Source: Coriobacteriales bacterium (lineage in GTDB: Bacteria; Actinomycetota; Coriobacteriia; Coriobacteriales; UBA8131). Taken from it: DNA of 18,163 nucleotides. Each line of letters begins with the position of its first letter. Positions within the stretch are counted from its first letter, which is position 1. The notes beneath the pieces were generated by a model. The model saw only the letters and a list, made by a program, of their open reading frames with translations, did no database searches and had not been told where the DNA came from. The position numbers were made by a program, and so were the translations under genes. Positions 7,191-16,494 of this stretch are shown here, one piece after another. The DNA lies in the NCBI GenBank assembly GCA_031254905.1, contig JAIRTN010000030.1:1-18163 (forward strand), read 5' to 3'.

Positions 7191-7739
7191 TTACTGATTC
7201 CTCTTAAACGGAAAGCCCAGCGCATCAAGCAATGCGCGGGCGTCCTCGTCACTGGTTGCCGAGGTGACAAAGGTGATGTCCATACCACGAACACGGTCAA
7301 TTTTGTCATAGTCGATTTCGGTGAAAATCAACTGCTCGGTGATGCCAAGTGAGTAGTTCCCGCGACCGTCGAAACTCGTCGTGGGGATGCCACGGAAGTC
7401 GCGCACGCGCGGAATCGCCGTCGAGAGAAGGCGGTCAAGGAACTCCCACATGCGCTCGCCCCGCAGGGTGACTTTCGCGCCGATGGGCATGCCCGTACGC
7501 AGCTTAAAGCTCGCGATTGACTTCTTGGCGCGACATATCCGCGGCTGCTGACCGGTGATGGCCCGCAAATCCGCGACCGCCGCGTCAAGCTGTTTGTTGT
7601 CCGCGACTGCGGCGCCTACGCCCATGTTCACGACAATCTTCTCAAGCGTCGGGATTCGGTGAACGTTATCGATTCCCAGGCTCTCTCGCAGCGCTGGGAC
7701 GATTTCCGTCCGGTATTTCTCTTTGAGTCTCGCTGTCAC
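7191..7739 (-). CDS. rplE: 50S ribosomal protein L5
   Basis: L5 binds 5S rRNA and contacts the P-site tRNA. The start is the GTG at 7739 (182 residues, [17 protein letters not shown]), since AAAGGA sits 6 nt upstream. The GTG at 7754 would place that SD inside the gene. Canonical stretches are [43 protein letters not shown] and the C-terminal [20 protein letters not shown]. The gene follows a 128-nt structured spacer after rplX. That is the junction where E. coli S8 represses the spc operon, so regulation at the rplE start is plausible. Confidence 0.97.
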   Translation of the reverse strand: MTARLKEKYRTEIVPALRESLGIDNVHRIPTLEKIVVNMGVGAAVADNKQLDAAVADLRAITGQQPRICRAKKSIASFKLRTGMPIGAKVTLRGERMWEFLDRLLSTAIPRVRDFRGIPTTSFDGRGNYSLGITEQLIFTEIDYDKIDRVRGMDITFVTSATSDEDARALLDALGFPFKRNQ

Positions 7740-7867
7740 GTTACTTCCTTTCACAACCTTCTCATCGAAGCGTACTGGCTCTGGTCTGGGGCCTGCGGGG
7801 CTGGATGCCCAATGACGGATATCCCGTCACGTGGCGGCCTCCGAAACGGCCCGGCACCAAGGCCGCC
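7740..7867 (-). promoter_or_regulatory. Structured rplX-rplE spacer, candidate r-protein autoregulatory RNA
   Basis: Three successive hairpins lie between the rplX stop and the rplE SD: GGCGGCC/GGCCGCC (7833-7839 with 7861-7867, 21-nt loop), TGACGG/CCGTCA (7813-7818 with 7824-7829, 5-nt loop) and GGGC/GCCC (7798-7801 with 7807-7810). None is followed by a U-tract, so a terminator is unlikely. The position matches the known S8 repressor site of E. coli. The match is by location, not by sequence. Confidence 0.45.
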
Positions 7868-8185
7868 TCAATCAATCGCCTTGCCGCACTTCCTGCAAAC
7901 ACGCAACTTCTTGCCATCCTCAACCTTAGCACCCACGCGGGTCGGTTCGCTGCACTTGGGGCAGACGAGCATAACGGTTGAGACATGGACGGGTTTCTCG
8001 ATGCTCATGATGCCACCGGAGGGGTTATCGCGGGTGGGGCGCTGCGCCTTTTTGACGACGCCGACCTTCTCCACAAGAACTTTTTGCGACTCGGGCAGGG
8101 CACGCATGACGACACTCGTGACGCCTTTGTCCTTGCCGCTAATCACCTTGACGGTGTCACCTTTATGGATTCTCATTTTCGTCAT
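7868..8185 (-). CDS. rplX: 50S ribosomal protein L24 with zinc ribbon
   Basis: L24 is an assembly-initiator of the large subunit. From the ATG at 8185 (AAGGA 8 nt upstream) it has 105 residues. A TTG two codons earlier is the alternative start. The KOW motif is at 7-21 (HKGDTVKVISGKDKG), and SGGIMSIEKPVHVS is the conserved mid-section. C75, C78, C97 and C100 form two CxxC pairs, the zinc-ribbon form of the L24 tail. The gene lies 32 nt after rplN. Confidence 0.96.
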   Translation of the reverse strand: MTKMRIHKGDTVKVISGKDKGVTSVVMRALPESQKVLVEKVGVVKKAQRPTRDNPSGGIMSIEKPVHVSTVMLVCPKCSEPTRVGAKVEDGKKLRVCRKCGKAID

Positions 8186-8217
8186 TGCCAACTTCCTTCC
8201 GGCTCACTCAAATCGTC

Positions 8218-8586
8218 TTACAGCGTTTCGGGAGCCAGCGAAACGATTTTCATGTAGCGCTTATCACGCAACTCGCGAGCAACCGGCCCGAAGATACGAG
8301 TGCCACGAGGGGCGCCGTTGTTGTCGATGACGACGGCGGCATTCTGGTCGAACTTGATGTAGCTGCCGTCCTTGCGACGAACCTCTTTCTTCACGCGCAC
8401 GATGACGCAGCGGACGACCTCGCCCTTTTTGACGTTGCCATTGGGCGTGGCCTCCTTGACGGCGCAGACAATCACGTCGCCAAGACCGGCGTAGCGGCGC
8501 TTTGAGCCGCCGAGAACCTTGATGCACTGAACCTTGCGCGCACCGGAGTTATCGGCAACCTGAAGCATGGTTTCTGCTTGAATCAT
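8218..8586 (-). CDS. rplN: 50S ribosomal protein L14
   Basis: L14 is a highly conserved 122-residue interface protein contacting 16S rRNA at an intersubunit bridge. It shows [19 protein letters not shown] at the N-terminus, the typical [19 protein letters not shown], and the C-terminal [15 protein letters not shown]. The ATG at 8586 follows GGGAGGATTGGAG. The gene is full length, with a 19-nt gap from rpsQ. Confidence 0.98.
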   Translation of the reverse strand: MIQAETMLQVADNSGARKVQCIKVLGGSKRRYAGLGDVIVCAVKEATPNGNVKKGEVVRCVIVRVKKEVRRKDGSYIKFDQNAAVVIDNNGAPRGTRIFGPVARELRDKRYMKIVSLAPETL

Positions 8587-8605
8587 TGCTCCAATCCTCC
8601 CTTCA

Positions 8606-8866
8606 CTACTTCGCCTTCTCGACGATGTCGAGAAGACGCCAGCGCTTAAGCTTGGATTGCGGACGGGTTTCCATGATTGTCACGGTATCACCCACGCCGG
8701 CGCTGTTCGCTTCGTCATGGGCATGGAACTTCTTGGTGCGGGTCATCATCTTGCCATAGATGGGATGCGGCTTGCGCTCCTTGACCTCGACCACGCAGGT
8801 CTTGTCAGCGACAGCGGATACCACCACGCCCTGACGCACCTTCCTCTGATTACGTTCTTCAGTCAT
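8606..8866 (-). CDS. rpsQ: 30S ribosomal protein S17
   Basis: S17 is an OB-fold primary binder of 16S rRNA, 86 residues. Motifs are [53 protein letters not shown] and the closing [15 protein letters not shown]. The ATG at 8866 lies 17 nt after rpmC. The best purine run (AGAGGA) is about 13 nt upstream, so initiation may rely on coupling to rpmC. Confidence 0.97.
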   Translation of the reverse strand: MTEERNQRKVRQGVVVSAVADKTCVVEVKERKPHPIYGKMMTRTKKFHAHDEANSAGVGDTVTIMETRPQSKLKRWRLLDIVEKAK

Positions 8867-8883
8867 CTGCTCGACTCATCCTC

Positions 8884-9096
8884 TCAGCTTGCGACGTCAA
8901 CGGCAACGTTGTCTTTGCGCGCGCGAATCTCGGTCAGGACACGTGCGATGTCCTTTTTCACTATCTTGATGCGAGCGGTATTATCCAACTGGCTTGTCGC
9001 CATCTGGAAACGCAGGTTGAACAACTCGGCGCGTCCATCCCTGAGCTTCTGCGTCAAATCGTCATTGCTCAATTCGCGTATCTCTTTTGCTTTCAT
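8884..9096 (-). CDS. rpmC: 50S ribosomal protein L29
   Basis: L29 is a two-helix protein beside the nascent-chain exit, near the SRP and trigger-factor docking site. It has 70 residues. Signatures are [18 protein letters not shown], then [16 protein letters not shown] and [15 protein letters not shown]. Its ATG overlaps the rplP stop as ATGA, a typical translational coupling arrangement. Confidence 0.97.
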   Translation of the reverse strand: MKAKEIRELSNDDLTQKLRDGRAELFNLRFQMATSQLDNTARIKIVKKDIARVLTEIRARKDNVAVDVAS

Positions 9097-9518
9097 AATT
9101 CCTCCCCTTCGGTTTCATGGGAGACTATCCTGCATTTGATGGGAAGCTTTTGTATGGCAAGCCGTAGCGCCTCAACAGCAATCTCGTGGTCGACATCCGC
9201 AATCTCAAACATGATGCGCCCGGGTTTGACGACAGCTACCCATTCCTCGGGGTTGCCCTTACCGGAACCCATGCGAGTTTCGGCCGGCTTCTTCGTAATC
9301 GGCTTATCGGGGAAGATGGTAATCCATACCCGACCGCCACGCTTCATGTGACGGGTCATGGCGATACGAGCGGCCTCTATCTGGCGATTGGTAATCCAAT
9401 GAGCCTCAAGCGCCTGAATACCGTAGCTGCCGAAGTTCAGCGCCGTGCCGCCCTTCGCCTTGCCTTTCATCGAGCCGCGCTGCACCTTACGGTGCCTGAC
9501 GCGTTTGGGGATAAGCAT
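9093..9518 (-). CDS. rplP: 50S ribosomal protein L16
   Basis: L16 contacts the A-site tRNA elbow and is required for late maturation of the peptidyl transferase region. The 141-residue chain begins [15 protein letters not shown]. It carries [15 protein letters not shown], the basic [18 protein letters not shown], and the [15 protein letters not shown] loop. The ATG is 2 nt after the rpsC stop, with GGAGG inside the rpsC end. Confidence 0.98.
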   Translation of the reverse strand: MLIPKRVRHRKVQRGSMKGKAKGGTALNFGSYGIQALEAHWITNRQIEAARIAMTRHMKRGGRVWITIFPDKPITKKPAETRMGSGKGNPEEWVAVVKPGRIMFEIADVDHEIAVEALRLAIQKLPIKCRIVSHETEGEEL

Positions 9519-9520
9519 GT

Positions 9521-10228
9521 TTACTTCCTCCCTTCGCCGCGCTCACGTCTTGGACGCTGCGGGCGGGACGTACCTTCAAGTGCGGGCATCGGCGTAATTT
9601 GCCCGGGAAGACGCTCGCCATGATAGACCCATACCTTGACGCCGATGGAGCCCATCGTGGTGGCCGCCGTGGCAAAGCCGTAGTCGATTTTGGCGCGCAG
9701 CGTATGCAGCGGCACACGACCCTCGCGATACCATTCGCGCCTGCTCATCTCGGCACCGCCGAGGCGTCCGGCACACTGGATACGGATGCCCTTGGCGCCG
9801 CTTTTGCGAGCATTCTGCACAGCCTTGCGCATCGCGCGACGGAAGGCAACGCGGCCTTCGAGTTGCTCGGCAACCGACTGAGCTATGAGTACCGCGTCGA
9901 GTTCGGGGCGTTTAATCTCGATAACCTCGACACTCACGTGGCCGTTGGCAATCTTCTCGAGTTCTTTGCGCAACTCGTCGATTTCGGCACCCTTCTTACC
10001 AATGACAATACCGGGACGGGCGGTGGTGATGACAACTCGTATCTTGTCACCGGCACGCTCTATTTCCACCTTGGAAACCGCGGCGCGTGCAAGACGCTTG
10101 TCGAGATGGGAACGCAGCGCGAGGTCATTCTTCAACATGGTGGCGTAATCCTTATTGGCATACCAACGGCTGCGCCATTCCTCGGTTATTCCCAAGCGAA
10201 ACCCGGTGGGATAGACTTTCTGGCCCAT
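9521..10228 (-). CDS. rpsC: 30S ribosomal protein S3
   Basis: S3 forms part of the mRNA entry helicase region of the 30S subunit. It has 235 residues. The N-terminal [20 protein letters not shown] leads into a KH domain with the GxxG-type [12 protein letters not shown]. The C-terminal domain has [18 protein letters not shown] and [19 protein letters not shown]. The basic C-terminal tail is typical of actinobacterial and firmicute S3. The ATG at 10228 is 3 nt after the rplV stop, with AAGGAGG overlapping that stop. Confidence 0.98.
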   Translation of the reverse strand: MGQKVYPTGFRLGITEEWRSRWYANKDYATMLKNDLALRSHLDKRLARAAVSKVEIERAGDKIRVVITTARPGIVIGKKGAEIDELRKELEKIANGHVSVEVIEIKRPELDAVLIAQSVAEQLEGRVAFRRAMRKAVQNARKSGAKGIRIQCAGRLGGAEMSRREWYREGRVPLHTLRAKIDYGFATAATTMGSIGVKVWVYHGERLPGQITPMPALEGTSRPQRPRRERGEGRK

Positions 10229-10231
10229 ACG

Positions 10232-10573
10232 TCACGCCTCCTTTTCTCGCGTCGCAACGATAACAGTGATATGACAGCTGCGTTTGCGAATCCGCGAGGC
10301 GGAGCCTTTCGCGCGCGGCCGGAAGCGTTTGAGGGTCGGACCCTCGTCCGCAAAGGTGGTCTTAACAAACAGGTTTTCGGGCTTAACGCCGTCTTTCGCG
10401 GCGTTCGCCACAGCGCTGTTAAGGCATTTCTCGACAACTTCCGAGACATTGCGCTCGCTGAACTGCAGTATCTCACGGGCGCGCAGCACGCTTTTGCCAC
10501 GAATAAGGTCGATGACCAAACGTGCCTTGCGGGGAGAAACTCTTACATAACGAGCTTGGGCTCTAGCTTCCAT
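10232..10573 (-). CDS. rplV: 50S ribosomal protein L22
   Basis: L22 lines the peptide exit tunnel; its beta-hairpin loop is the macrolide-linked region. It has 113 residues. Motifs are [19 protein letters not shown], the central helix, and the hairpin [20 protein letters not shown] ending in SCHITVIV. No deletion or insertion is seen in the tunnel hairpin. The ATG overlaps the rpsS stop by one base (TAATG), implying coupling. Confidence 0.98.
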   Translation of the reverse strand: MEARAQARYVRVSPRKARLVIDLIRGKSVLRAREILQFSERNVSEVVEKCLNSAVANAAKDGVKPENLFVKTTFADEGPTLKRFRPRAKGSASRIRKRSCHITVIVATREKEA

Positions 10574-10848
10574 TACCTCTTGCCTTTCTTATCGCCCGCG
10601 TGCCCGCGGAAGGTCCGGGTGACGGCGAACTCGCCAAGTTTATGGCCGACCATCGATTCAGTGATGTACACAGGCACATGCTTGCGGCCGTCGTGGACGG
10701 CGATGGTATGACCGACCATCTCTGGGAAGATGGTGGAGGCGCGCGACCAGGTTTTGACGACGTTCTTCTCCCCCGCCGTATTCATCGCGTTGATACGCCC
10801 GAGCAGACGCGGCTCGACAAAGGGACCTTTCTTCAGACTTCTACTCAC
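10573..10848 (-). CDS. rpsS: 30S ribosomal protein S19
   Basis: S19 sits in the 30S head and pairs with S13. It has 91 residues. It starts with a GTG at 10848 (GGGAG 6 nt upstream), reading [16 protein letters not shown]. Conserved segments are [37 protein letters not shown] and TRTFRGHAG. It follows rplB by 17 nt and overlaps rplV by 1 nt. Confidence 0.98.
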   Translation of the reverse strand: MSRSLKKGPFVEPRLLGRINAMNTAGEKNVVKTWSRASTIFPEMVGHTIAVHDGRKHVPVYITESMVGHKLGEFAVTRTFRGHAGDKKGKR

Positions 10849-10865
10849 GGTTGGCTCCCGTTCTT

Positions 10866-11696
10866 CTACTTCTTACGCCGACGGATAATGAGGCTGCTTG
10901 AAGCCTTCTTCTTGTTGCGCGTGCGATGACCCTTTGTGGGAACGCCCCACGGAGTCACCGGGTGACGCCCGGCGCTCTTGTTCTTGCCCTCGCCGCCACC
11001 GTGCGGATGGTCGACGGGATTCATAACGGTTCCACGGACAGTCGGACGAACACCGAGCCAGCGCTTGCGGCCCGCCTTGCCGATTTTAATGTTGCCGTGT
11101 TCGGAGTTGCCTACCTCGCCGATGGTCGCGCGGCAGGTGATAAGCACGCGGCGCATCTCGCTTGAAGGCATACGCAGGATGGCGTAGTTGCCCTCCTTAC
11201 CCATAAGCTGGATGGAGGTTCCGGCGCTGCGCGCTAGGGCCGCGCCTTTGCCGGGTTGCAGTTCCACCGCGTGGATGGTGGTACCGACGGGGATGTCCTT
11301 GAGGGCAAGCGCGCAACCGGGCTTGATGTCGGAGCCGATGCCGCTTGTCACCACGTCGCCCACTTTGAGGCCCTTAGGCTGCAGGATGTAGCTCTTGGCA
11401 CCATCAGCGTAATGCAGAAGCGCGATGCGCGCGGAGCGGTTGGGGTCGTACTCGATGGTCGCAACCTTCGCGGGTACGCCATCCTTCCTGCGCTTGAAGT
11501 CGATGATGCGGTAGCGACGCTTGTGGCCACCGCCCTGATGGCGGGTGGTGATGCGTCCGTTGTTGTTGCGGCCCGCCTTCTTGGACAGCGGCGCCGTCAG
11601 CGACTTCTCGGGTGTAGCCCGCGTGACTTCCCGGAAATCGGAAACCGACTGGAAGCGTCGTCCCGGGGAGGTCGGTCTGTATTGTTTAATACCCAT
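10866..11696 (-). CDS. rplB: 50S ribosomal protein L2
   Basis: L2 is essential for peptidyl-transferase centre function and subunit association. It has 276 residues. The N-terminal [15 protein letters not shown] is followed by the OB-like and SH3-like domains. The C-terminal [14 protein letters not shown] motif holds the conserved catalytic-region histidine. The tail ends in a lysine/arginine run. The ATG is preceded by AGAGGA at 9 nt. It is separated from rplW by an unusual 182-nt gap, although the two genes are often close in other bacteria. Confidence 0.98.
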   Translation of the reverse strand: MGIKQYRPTSPGRRFQSVSDFREVTRATPEKSLTAPLSKKAGRNNNGRITTRHQGGGHKRRYRIIDFKRRKDGVPAKVATIEYDPNRSARIALLHYADGAKSYILQPKGLKVGDVVTSGIGSDIKPGCALALKDIPVGTTIHAVELQPGKGAALARSAGTSIQLMGKEGNYAILRMPSSEMRRVLITCRATIGEVGNSEHGNIKIGKAGRKRWLGVRPTVRGTVMNPVDHPHGGGEGKNKSAGRHPVTPWGVPTKGHRTRNKKKASSSLIIRRRKK

Positions 11697-11878
11697 GTCT
11701 CTGTTTCCTCTGTCTCTCTACCACGGTGCCGTGCGTGTCCTTTTCGTGTACGGACGACACCCTGTTTCCTCCATGACCCTTTGTGCAAAAGCGCCCTGCG
11801 GGCATTTTTACGTCCGGGCTTGGATGCGCCTCGCGCGACATGGCTGTAAAACCATCCGCGTGGCCCACCCGAGTGGCG
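11697..11878 (-). promoter_or_regulatory. Long non-coding rplW-rplB spacer
   Basis: No supported gene lies in these 182 nt. Features visible are a short hairpin GCCC-TGC-GGGC (11793-11803) followed on the plus strand by ATTTTT, so it resembles a weak terminator in the antisense direction. An exact 10-bp direct repeat CTGTTTCCTC occurs at 11701-11710 and 11762-11771, and the proximal copy supplies the rplB SD. No convincing promoter was found. Confidence 0.3.
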
Positions 11879-12163
11879 CTACACGCCGAAAGCCTCTATC
11901 GAATCGCCCTCGGCGAGCGTGACGATGGCCTTCTTCCACGCGCGCGTGTAGCCTTTCGCGTAACGCACGCGCTTGGGCTTTCCGCTCACGTTTAAGGTGT
12001 TCACATTCAGCACTCGAACATCGAATATCGACTCAATAGCCTGACCGATTTCGACCTTGTTCGCCTGTCGGGCAACCTCAAAGGTATAGCGGTTGTCATT
12101 GATGAGGTCGAAGCTGCGCTCCGTGATGATGGGACGCAAGATGACCTGACGGGGGTCTTTCAT
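11879..12163 (-). CDS. rplW: 50S ribosomal protein L23
   Basis: L23 is the main docking protein for trigger factor and SRP at the tunnel exit. It has 94 residues. The N-terminal RQVILRPIITERSFDL is followed by YTFEVARQANKVEIGQAIES. The long arm has VNTLNVSGKPKR, and the end is WKKAIVTLAEGDSIE. The ATG overlaps the rplD stop by one base (TAATG). Confidence 0.97.
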   Translation of the reverse strand: MKDPRQVILRPIITERSFDLINDNRYTFEVARQANKVEIGQAIESIFDVRVLNVNTLNVSGKPKRVRYAKGYTRAWKKAIVTLAEGDSIEAFGV

Positions 12164-12792
12164 TACTGCAGCACCTCCTCGATGCGTTTGAGGGCCGCCT
12201 GCGTAAATACCAGCGCCTTGTTGTCGATGAAATCGTAGGCGTTGGCATCCGCAACATCGAGTACGCGCACGCGCGGGATGTTACGAAATGAGAGATAGGC
12301 GTTGACGTCGGTGTCCGTGAGTATCAGCGTAACACGACCGTCGATGCCGAGCGCCTGAAGAATCTTGACTGCCTCTTTGGTCGAGGGCTTCTCGAATTCG
12401 AGGTTTTCAACCACATGGATTACGCCCTCGGCCTGCTTCGCGGAGAGCGCGGAGCGCATCGCGAGTTTGACTTCCTTGCCGTTCACCTTGAAGCTGTAGC
12501 TGCGGGGGTGCGGACCGAATACCACGCCGCCGCCCCGATAATGCGGTGCGCGAATCGTACCTTGACGGGCACGACCCGTACCCTTTTGACGGAAGGGCTT
12601 CCTTCCACCGCCGGAAACCTGACCACGGGTCTTGGTGTCGTGGGTACCGGCGCGGCGTGCCGCCATCTGAGCCCGGCAAACCTCATGGAGTACATGGATA
12701 TTGGGGGCAACGGCAAAGACACTCTCGTTGAGCCGGGCAGTCCCGACCTTCTCCCCACTACTATTTCTTATCGCAATCGACTTCGATGCCAT
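12163..12792 (-). CDS. rplD: 50S ribosomal protein L4
   Basis: L4 reaches into the exit tunnel and in E. coli also represses the S10 operon. It has 209 residues. The tunnel loop GTHDTKTRGQVSGGGRKPFR with KGTGRARQGTIRAPHYRGGG is intact and shows no macrolide-type deletion. The C-terminal domain includes VTLILTDTDVNAYLSFRNIP. The ATG has AAGGAG 6 nt upstream, 17 nt after rplC. L4-type autoregulation in this organism is not shown. Confidence 0.98.
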   Translation of the reverse strand: MASKSIAIRNSSGEKVGTARLNESVFAVAPNIHVLHEVCRAQMAARRAGTHDTKTRGQVSGGGRKPFRQKGTGRARQGTIRAPHYRGGGVVFGPHPRSYSFKVNGKEVKLAMRSALSAKQAEGVIHVVENLEFEKPSTKEAVKILQALGIDGRVTLILTDTDVNAYLSFRNIPRVRVLDVADANAYDFIDNKALVFTQAALKRIEEVLQ

Positions 12793-12809
12793 GAGATACT
12801 CCTTAGCCT

Positions 12810-13433
12810 CTACGCGGTGCGGACGCTTACGAGGGCGCCCTTGCCGCCGGGGACGGCACCTTTAACCAACAACAAATTCTGCTCGCCGTCGATTTTCACA
12901 ATCGTGAGATTCTTGACGGTGACTCGGTCGACACCCATGTGACCGGGGAGGCGCAGGCCCTTGAACACGCGTGAGGGCGTGGCGCACTGACCGATGGAAC
13001 CGGGGGCGCGGTGGAAATGCGCGCCGTGGCCGCCCGGGCCACCACCGAAATTGTGACGCTTGATGACGCCGGCAAAACCCTTACCCTTGGAGATACCGGT
13101 GACATCGACCTTCGCGATTTCGGCGAACTGCTCGACGGTTATCGTCTGGCCGAGCTCGTAGTCGGCGCCGCGGGCAACCTTCACCTCGCGGAGAACCTTC
13201 GTCGGCTCAACGCCGCCTTTTTCAAAGTGCCCCTTCATGGGACGGTTGACCCCGTTTTTCTTCGTAACCGGGTCGAAACCGATTTGGATGGCCTCGTAGC
13301 CCTCCTTCTCGGTGGTTTTAATCTGCGTGACGACGCAGGGCCCCGCCTGAATGACCGTTACGGGAATCAGGCGGTCGTCATCCGACCACACCTGAGTCAT
13401 TCCCAATTTTCGGCCTAGCAATGTGTTGCACAT
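12810..13433 (-). CDS. rplC: 50S ribosomal protein L3
   Basis: L3 initiates large-subunit assembly and its loop approaches the peptidyl-transferase centre. From the ATG at 13433 it has 207 residues, beginning [20 protein letters not shown] at 13445 would add four residues but has its SD directly abutting. Canonical stretches are [38 protein letters not shown] and [13 protein letters not shown]. Upstream lies a 110-nt spacer with a well-formed hairpin set that ends just before the SD AGAAGG. The gene is full length. Confidence 0.96.
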   Translation of the reverse strand: MCNTLLGRKLGMTQVWSDDDRLIPVTVIQAGPCVVTQIKTTEKEGYEAIQIGFDPVTKKNGVNRPMKGHFEKGGVEPTKVLREVKVARGADYELGQTITVEQFAEIAKVDVTGISKGKGFAGVIKRHNFGGGPGGHGAHFHRAPGSIGQCATPSRVFKGLRLPGHMGVDRVTVKNLTIVKIDGEQNLLLVKGAVPGGKGALVSVRTA

Positions 13434-13454
13434 ACTCCGTGTCACCCTTCTTTT

Positions 13455-13498
13455 CTCTGGTCATGGGCCCATCGGCGAAGTCTGTCGCCGTCCCAGAG
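13455..13498 (-). promoter_or_regulatory. Nested hairpin element between rpsJ and rplC
   Basis: The outer stem CTCTGG/CCAGAG (13455-13460 with 13493-13498) encloses a perfect 6-bp hairpin CGGCGA/TCGCCG (13473-13478 with 13485-13490, 6-nt loop) and a 10-bp palindrome ATGGGCCCAT (13463-13472). On the transcript it ends about 10 nt before the rplC SD. No U-tract follows, so it is more likely a translational or processing element than a terminator. Confidence 0.5.
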
Positions 13499-13543
13499 GA
13501 CCAACTTCATTTCTGTGGCGCCTCGCGCCTTCTCAAACCGAAC

Positions 13544-13852
13544 CTACAGCTTGATTTCGATATCAACGCCCGCCGGCAGGTCAAGGCGCATCAGCGAGTC
13601 CACCGTATTCGGGGTGGGCTCGAGGATGTCCACCAAGCGCTTGTGGGTACGCATCTCAAACTGCTCACGGCTGTCCTTGTTCCTGTGAGGCGAGCGGATG
13701 ACGCAGTACAGGTTGCGCTCCGTGGGCAGCGGTATCGGTCCTGATACCTTAGCACCTGTCTTTTGGGCGGTATCGACGATGAGCTTGGTGGACTGGTCCA
13801 CAATCTCGTGGTCATAGCCCTTCAGACGAATCCTGATTTTCTGATTTGCCAT
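13544..13852 (-). CDS. rpsJ: 30S ribosomal protein S10
   Basis: S10 is a 30S head protein that doubles as NusE in transcription antitermination. From the ATG at 13852 it has 102 residues ([19 protein letters not shown]). A TTG one codon earlier is too close to its GGAG. Motifs are [40 protein letters not shown] and [20 protein letters not shown]. It follows fusA by 52 nt, with tuf absent. In many genomes rpsJ opens its own operon with a long leader; here the short gap suggests readthrough from fusA. Confidence 0.97.
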   Translation of the reverse strand: MANQKIRIRLKGYDHEIVDQSTKLIVDTAQKTGAKVSGPIPLPTERNLYCVIRSPHRNKDSREQFEMRTHKRLVDILEPTPNTVDSLMRLDLPAGVDIEIKL

Positions 13853-13904
13853 CAACTATCTCCTTCGTTATATTCGCTGATGAATTCTAAGCGCTCAAAA
13901 TCCA

Positions 13905-15992
13905 TCAGGCGTTACCTCCGGCTTTGGACACGATTTCCTCGGCGATACTCTTGGGAACAGGCTCATAAGAACTGAATTGCATAGTATAGGATGCGCGTCC
14001 CTGCGTAGATGAGCGCAGGTCGGTCGCGTAGCCGAACATTTCAGAGAGCGGAACAATCGACTTGATGACCTTGGCGCCGCCCCTGTCATCGATGCCCTGT
14101 ATCTGGCCACGACGCGCGGACAGATTGCCCATGACGTCACCAAGATAATCCTCCGGTGTCTCAACCTCGACGTCCATCATCGGCTCGAGCAGCACCGGCT
14201 GCGACTTTTTGAGAGCGGCTTTAACCGCCATCGAACCGGCAATCTTGAAAGCGGCCTCAGAGGAGTCGACCTCATGATAGGAGCCGTCGACCAACTCAAC
14301 GCGCACGTCAACGACGGGGAACCCTGCTATGACGCCCGAAACAAGCGCCTCTTGGATGCCCCTGTCGACCGGCGTAATGTATTCCTTGGGGATGGTGCCG
14401 CCGACGATTTTGTTATCGAAGGCATAACCGGCACCCGGTTCCTGAGGATAGAGGTTGATGATGGCGTGGCCGTACTGGCCGCGTCCGCCGGACTGGCGTA
14501 CGAACTTCCCTTCGACACCCATGACCGGGTTGCCAGCGGTTTCGCGATAGGCAACCTGCGGCTTGCCGACGTTCGCCTCAACCTTAAACTCGCGCAGCAG
14601 GCGGTCAACGATGATTTCGAGATGAAGCTCGCCCATGCCAGCGATGACCGTCTGGCCGGTTTCCTGATTCGTCGCCACCTTGAAGGTGGGGTCTTCCTCG
14701 GCAAGTTTCTGGAGGGCTACGCCGAGTTTGTCCTGTTCAGCCTTCGTTTTCGGCTCAATGGCGATGTCGATAACCGGGTCGGGGAAGACCATCGACTCAA
14801 GGATGACGGGGCTTCCCTCGACGCAGAGCGTGTCGCCCGTGGAGGTGTCCTTCAGGCCGACGGCGGCGCAGATGTCGCCCGCCGAAACCCGCTCGACATC
14901 TTCACGGGAGTTGGAGTGCATCTCCAGCAAGCGGCCGATGCGCTCCTTTTTGTTCTTGGTGGCGTTCAGCACGTAGCTGCCGGCATCGAGCGAGCCGGAA
15001 TAAACGCGGAAGTAGGTGAGTTTACCGACAAAGGGATCCGTCATGACCTTGAAGGCAAGGGCCGAGAAGGGCTCCTTCGCATCGGCGAGGCGCTCGACCT
15101 CGGTGTCGGTCTTGACGTCGATTCCCTTGATGGCGGGAATATCGAGCGGTGAGGGTAAAAAGTCGATGATGGCGTCGAGCAACTGCTGGATGCCCTTGTT
15201 CTTAAAGGAGGCCCCACAGATAACCGGCGTAATCTCGCAGGCAATGGTTGCCTTGCGGATGGCCGCGCGTACCTCGGCAACGCTGTACTCCTCGCCTTCA
15301 AGAACCTTCACCAAAAGGTCATCGTCAAATTCGGCGGCAAGTTCAACAAGCTGCTCATGATACTGCTCGGCACGTCCCTGATAACCTTCGGGGATGGCGG
15401 TTTCTTCCGGGTAGATGATGCCCTTCGCGTCCTCGTTAAACTGCCACGCGGTCATCGTAATGAGGTCAACAAGGCCGGTAAAGCGGTCCTCGCTGCCGAT
15501 GGGAAGCTGCAAAACGGCGGTGCGGGTCTCAAGGCGGTCCTTCATCTGGTCGATGACGGAGAAATAATCCGCGCCCGTGCGGTCCATCTTGTTGACGAAG
15601 GCCATACGCGGCACGTTGTAGCGGTGCGCCTGACGCCAGACTGTCTCGGACTGGGGCTGAACGCCGCCAACCGCGCAAAACACCGCAACCGTTCCGTCGA
15701 GCACGCGAAGCGAGCGCTCAACCTCGGCCGTGAAGTCCACGTGGCCGGGGGTATCGATAATCTGAATGCGATGGTCGCGCCAAAAACAAGTGGTCGCGGC
15801 AGAGGTGATGGTGATGCCGCGCTCTTGTTCCTGGGCCATCCAGTCCATGGTCGCGGCGCCGTCATGTACCTCGCCGATTTTATGCGTCTTTCCCGTGTAA
15901 TAAAGGATGCGCTCCGTAGTCGTGGTTTTACCGGCATCGATGTGCGCCATGATGCCGATATTGCGCGTATCCTTCAGTGGAGTTCTTGCCAT
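13905..15992 (-). CDS. fusA: Elongation factor G
   Basis: EF-G is the GTPase that drives ribosomal translocation and, with RRF, recycling. It has 695 residues. The G1 motif is AHIDAGKT (16-23), switch II DTPGH is at 80-84, and G4 NKMD is at 134-137. The switch I region [11 protein letters not shown] is conserved. Domains II-V follow, with [15 protein letters not shown] in [14 protein letters not shown] in [18 protein letters not shown] in IV and [20 protein letters not shown] in V. It starts at an ATG with GAGG 8 nt upstream, 13 nt after rpsG. Its position in the str operon supports canonical fusA rather than a tetracycline-resistance or fusA2 paralogue. Confidence 0.98.
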   Translation of the reverse strand: MARTPLKDTRNIGIMAHIDAGKTTTTERILYYTGKTHKIGEVHDGAATMDWMAQEQERGITITSAATTCFWRDHRIQIIDTPGHVDFTAEVERSLRVLDGTVAVFCAVGGVQPQSETVWRQAHRYNVPRMAFVNKMDRTGADYFSVIDQMKDRLETRTAVLQLPIGSEDRFTGLVDLITMTAWQFNEDAKGIIYPEETAIPEGYQGRAEQYHEQLVELAAEFDDDLLVKVLEGEEYSVAEVRAAIRKATIACEITPVICGASFKNKGIQQLLDAIIDFLPSPLDIPAIKGIDVKTDTEVERLADAKEPFSALAFKVMTDPFVGKLTYFRVYSGSLDAGSYVLNATKNKKERIGRLLEMHSNSREDVERVSAGDICAAVGLKDTSTGDTLCVEGSPVILESMVFPDPVIDIAIEPKTKAEQDKLGVALQKLAEEDPTFKVATNQETGQTVIAGMGELHLEIIVDRLLREFKVEANVGKPQVAYRETAGNPVMGVEGKFVRQSGGRGQYGHAIINLYPQEPGAGYAFDNKIVGGTIPKEYITPVDRGIQEALVSGVIAGFPVVDVRVELVDGSYHEVDSSEAAFKIAGSMAVKAALKKSQPVLLEPMMDVEVETPEDYLGDVMGNLSARRGQIQGIDDRGGAKVIKSIVPLSEMFGYATDLRSSTQGRASYTMQFSSYEPVPKSIAEEIVSKAGGNA

Positions 15993-16005
15993 GTGAGAAG
16001 CCTCG

Positions 16006-16476
16006 TTACCAACGATAGTGGCTGAAGGCGCGGTTCGCCTCTGCCATCTTGAAGATGTCTTCGCGCTTTTTAACCGAAGCGCCGATGCCGTTGGAGGCGT
16101 CTAAAATCTCATAGGCAAGACGCTCGGCCATGGTCTTTTCCTTGCGCTTGCGCGAGAAATCGACCATCCAGCGAATCGCGAGCGTCGTTGCACGACGCGA
16201 GTTAACCTCCATGGGCACCTGATAGGTGGCACCACCGACGCGCTTGGGTTTAACCTCCAGCGTGGGGCGCACGTTATCCATCGCCTGTTTGAACACCGAG
16301 AGGGGGTCCTTCCCGCTCTTTTCCTCCACGATGCCAAAGGCGCCGTAGACGATTGCCTCCGCGACGGACTTCTTGCCGTCAAACAGGACTTTGTTGATAA
16401 GCTGTGTCACCAGACGGTTGTTATACACGCCATCCGGGCTTATCTCCCGGCGAATAGCTGCTGCTCTGCGCGGCAT
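16006..16476 (-). CDS. rpsG: 30S ribosomal protein S7
   Basis: S7 initiates assembly of the 30S head and contacts the E-site tRNA. It has 156 residues. The N-terminal [20 protein letters not shown] leads to [15 protein letters not shown]. The mid-section is [18 protein letters not shown] and the C-terminal [12 protein letters not shown] is the family end. The ATG has GGAAGGAG upstream. In E. coli S7 represses the str operon from the rpsL-rpsG gap; here that gap is only 18 nt, with no obvious structure. Confidence 0.98.
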   Translation of the reverse strand: MPRRAAAIRREISPDGVYNNRLVTQLINKVLFDGKKSVAEAIVYGAFGIVEEKSGKDPLSVFKQAMDNVRPTLEVKPKRVGGATYQVPMEVNSRRATTLAIRWMVDFSRKRKEKTMAERLAYEILDASNGIGASVKKREDIFKMAEANRAFSHYRW

Positions 16477-16494
16477 GGGTTTCTCCTTCCGGCT

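Noticed and set aside
13853..13904. E. coli-style S10 leader before rpsJ
   Set aside because: The gap to fusA is only 52 nt, too short for the known L4-responsive leader, and no clear stem was found.
14274..15152. Plus-strand 292-codon reading frame opposite fusA
   Set aside because: Shadow of a highly conserved gene; GC-rich third-position bias opens the antisense frame.
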